A DNA stretch of 64,000 bases, from contig NZ_JAXHLN010000003.1 of the NCBI RefSeq assembly GCF_034522235.1, positions 372,001-436,000 of the forward strand, in the 5' to 3' direction. The notes below the pieces were generated by a model. It had not been told where the DNA came from. It was given only the letters and a program-made list of their open reading frames with translations, and did no database searches. A program made the translations under genes and the position numbers. This document shows positions 62,143 to 64,000 of the stretch, piece by piece. This stretch comes from Thiohalophilus sp. GTDB lineage: Bacteria; Pseudomonadota; Gammaproteobacteria; UBA6429; Thiohalophilaceae. The number at the start of each line of letters is the position of its first letter. Position 1 is the stretch's first letter.

Positions 62143-62745
62143 CTAGCCCCTGTTGCCGCGCGAGAGCGCGGTAACGAGTTTGCGCAGGGCCTGGCCGCGG
62201 TGGCTGAGCTGGTTCTTGGTTTCGGCGGGCAGCTGGGCCGAGGTGCAGTGGTGGTCCGGGACATAAAACACCGGGTCGTAACCGAAGCCGTTGTCGCCCT
62301 GCGGTTCACGGGTGATGACGCCTTCCCAGGAGCCCTGACAGATCAGGGGCGTGGGATCGTTGGCGTGGCGCATGTAGACCAGCAGGCACTGAAAACGGGC
62401 GCTGCGGTCGGCGTCGGGGACATCGGCTAAATCCGTCAGCAGTTTTTGCAGGTTCTGCGCGTCACTGGCGCCGGGACCGGCATAGCGGGCGGAATAGATA
62501 CCGGGTGCGCCGTTAAGGGCGTCCACCTCCAGGCCCGAGTCGTCGGCGATGGCCGGCAGCCCTGAGTGGTGCGCGGCGTTGCGGGCCTTGAGGATCGCAT
62601 TTTCGACAAAGGTCAGACCGGTCTCGTCCACATCGCCGGCGTTGAACTCGGACTGGGGCAGCACCTGCATGTCGACCCCGGCCAGCATCTGGTCGATCTC
62701 GCGCACCTTGCCGGGATTGTTACTGGCCAGCACGAGGCGCTGCAT
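62143..62745 (-). CDS. rdgB: XTP/dITP diphosphatase RdgB (Ham1)
   Basis: 200 residues: [60 protein letters not shown] and [20 protein letters not shown] are the Ham1 motifs. It hydrolyses ITP, dITP and XTP to keep them out of DNA and RNA. It follows rph by 2 bp and forms the usual rph-rdgB pair. Confidence 0.95.
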   Translation of the reverse strand: MQRLVLASNNPGKVREIDQMLAGVDMQVLPQSEFNAGDVDETGLTFVENAILKARNAAHHSGLPAIADDSGLEVDALNGAPGIYSARYAGPGASDAQNLQKLLTDLADVPDADRSARFQCLLVYMRHANDPTPLICQGSWEGVITREPQGDNGFGYDPVFYVPDHHCTSAQLPAETKNQLSHRGQALRKLVTALSRGNRG

Positions 62746-62747
62746 AC

Positions 62748-63464
62748 TCAGGCACCCAGTGCTTCGCGCTGTTTGTCGATCAGCTGATCGATGGCCTGTT
62801 TGCCGAGATCCAGCATGGCCTGCAACTCCTGCGGCGAGAAAGGCACGCCTTCGGCGGTGCCCTGGATCTCGATGAACTTGCCTTCGTCGGTCATCACCAG
62901 GTTCATGTCGGTTTCACAATTGGAGTCCTCGGGGTAATCGAGATCCATGACCGGCGTGCCCTGGTAGACGCCAACAGAAATGGAGGCGACATGATTGATT
63001 AACGGATCTTTTTGGATCCGTTTGGTGTCCAGCATATGGTTGATCGCATCGGCCAGGGCCACGTAGCCGCCGGTGATCGAGGCGGTCCGGGTGCCGCCGT
63101 CGGCCTGGATCACGTCGCAATCGACGGTGATGGAAAATTCGCCCAGCGCCTTGAGATCCACGGCGGCGCGCAGCGAGCGGCCGATCAGCCGTTGAATTTC
63201 CACCGTGCGCCCGCCCTGCTTGCCGCGCGCCGCTTCGCGGCCCATGCGGCTGCCGGTGGAACGGGGCAGCATGCCGTATTCGGCGGTAATCCAGCCCTGG
63301 CCCTGGCCGCGCAAAAAGCCCGGCACCCGATCCTCGACACTGGCGGTACAGATCACCTTGGTGTCACCAAACTCGATCAGCACCGAGCCCTCGGCATGTT
63401 TGGTGTAATGACGGGTAATCTTGATATCGCGTAACTGATCGGGAGCTCGGCCGCTGGGTCGCAT
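62748..63464 (-). CDS. rph: Ribonuclease PH
   Basis: 238 residues, the family length. [60 protein letters not shown] and [20 protein letters not shown] include the phosphate-binding and catalytic residues. It trims the 3' ends of tRNA precursors with phosphate. It lies between the PP2C phosphatase and rdgB, as in many relatives. Confidence 0.96.
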   Translation of the reverse strand: MRPSGRAPDQLRDIKITRHYTKHAEGSVLIEFGDTKVICTASVEDRVPGFLRGQGQGWITAEYGMLPRSTGSRMGREAARGKQGGRTVEIQRLIGRSLRAAVDLKALGEFSITVDCDVIQADGGTRTASITGGYVALADAINHMLDTKRIQKDPLINHVASISVGVYQGTPVMDLDYPEDSNCETDMNLVMTDEGKFIEIQGTAEGVPFSPQELQAMLDLGKQAIDQLIDKQREALGA

Positions 63465-63539
63465 AATCTGGAATCTCTTTGCTTGAATGAGGCGGCAGTA
63501 TAGCGCGTCTGGCTCTGGCCGTTAACGCCTAAAAATATT

Positions 63540-63613
63540 AACCACCAAGACACAAAGACACCAAGTTTTACAAAATAAATATCTTTTCTTCGTGCCTTGG
63601 TGTCTTGGTGGTG
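63540..63613. repeat. ACCACCAAGACAC hairpin between PP2C and rph
   Basis: AACCACCAAGACACAAAGAC at 63540 pairs with CTTGGTGTCTTGGTGGTGAG at 63596. It is closely similar to the element after tsaD. It lies inside the PP2C-rph gene run and could separate their transcripts. Confidence 0.75.
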
Positions 63614-63619
63614 AGCTGT

Positions 63620-64000
63620 TTATTTCATTTCGTCTTCGTAGGCCTTGATGGCGCGTTCGATCTCCTCGATGGCGCCGTCGAGGGTGTTCACGTCACTTCG
63701 GCGCTGGCTGGTCTGTCGGGGGTTTGGCTGCGGTTGTTGCAGCGAGATGATGCGGGCGGCCACCGCACTGGTGTTATCGCTTTGGGGGTAACTGGCCTGT
63801 TCGGCGCGCTCGGCCAGTTTGTCGATGTTGTCGCGCAGGCTGCCCGACGCCAGGCTGGAGCCGATCAGGGCGTCATCCAGCGGCTCCCAGAATCCGTCGG
63901 AGCACAACAGCAATACATCGCCTTCCTGCAGGGCGATGCTGTTGCTGATGGTGACCTGGGGCTCACCGGGGTTGAGGCCGATGCACTGGGTGACGAAGTT
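63620..64000 (-). CDS. PP2C-type protein phosphatase, C-terminal part (runs off the window)
   Basis: The frame stays open to the edge at 64000, so the N-terminus is missing. NFVTQCIGLNPGEPQVTISN, LLLCSDGFWEPLDDALIGSS and SDNTSAVAARII match the C-terminal PP2C motifs (metal-binding Asp in SDGFWE and the final DN). It dephosphorylates Ser/Thr residues; relatives sit next to rph with a partner kinase. An 80-residue tail ends IERAIKAYEDEMK. Confidence 0.88.
   Translation of the reverse strand, partial: NFVTQCIGLNPGEPQVTISNSIALQEGDVLLLCSDGFWEPLDDALIGSSLASGSLRDNIDKLAERAEQASYPQSDNTSAVAARIISLQQPQPNPRQTSQRRSDVNTLDGAIEEIERAIKAYEDEMK

Overview
The window looks like a chromosomal piece of a chemolithoautotrophic gammaproteobacterium, probably a sulfur oxidiser of the Chromatiales/Thiohalomonadales type. 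This rests on a complete alpha-carboxysome operon with form IA RuBisCO, the rpsU-yqeY-dnaG-rpoD operon with divergent tsaD, gammaproteobacterial housekeeping genes (hrpA, sbcB, rph-rdgB, hemW) and moderately high GC. The genus is an inference; I cannot run a search.

Layout. 0-7 kb: selO, then a small defence island with two different AbiE-type (type IV) toxin-antitoxin pairs, a decayed remnant of a further copy, and a YecA-like SEC-C protein. 7-25 kb: hrpA, a bicupin, two tandem ~50-residue basic proteins, exported MsrB and MsrA, a PQQ sugar dehydrogenase, a YadG/YadH-type ABC exporter, sbcB, and several decayed genes (TonB-receptor tail, half a GGDEF domain). 25.4-39 kb: the carbon-fixation island, csoS1D-NUDIX, cbbL-cbbS-csoS2-csoSCA-csoS4A-csoS4B-csoS1-csoS1-bacterioferritin-acRAF-mcdA-mcdB, a SulP transporter and cbbR. 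39-46 kb: MFS transporter, a 4 x ~94-bp tandem array, a peroxiredoxin-glutaredoxin fusion next to a broken glutathione reductase, and a TlpA-like thioredoxin. 46-53 kb: tRNA-Ile2(CAU) interrupted by a group I intron, rpoD, dnaG, yqeY, rpsU, tsaD, trmB. 53-64 kb: a GIY-YIG nuclease framed by dispersed repeats, a tight hemW-CPXCG-rof-cupin-ROK operon, a large EAL signalling protein, ompW with FNR boxes, rdgB-rph and the end of a PP2C phosphatase.

How the parts work together. CbbL/S fix CO2 inside a shell of CsoS1, CsoS1D and CsoS4, scaffolded by CsoS2 and supplied with CO2 by CsoSCA. acRAF assists RuBisCO assembly, McdA/McdB position the particles, SulP probably imports inorganic carbon or sulfate, and CbbR is the likely activator. 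The promoter regions of csoS1D and cbbL match column by column over ~60 bp with no gap, which links the separated csoS1D-NUDIX unit to the main operon.

The intergenic space is unusually full of short dispersed repeats of at least seven families (GTTGGCAG strings, CATTGCGAG/GAAGCAATC palindromes, GTAGGCCGGAT hairpins, ACCACCAAGACACC hairpins, GGTCACGCTGGCGTTAG elements, TGTAGGAGCG hairpins, GACGAGGTACGAG strings). They sit inside operons and at gene-decay points, suggesting repeat-driven genome rearrangement.
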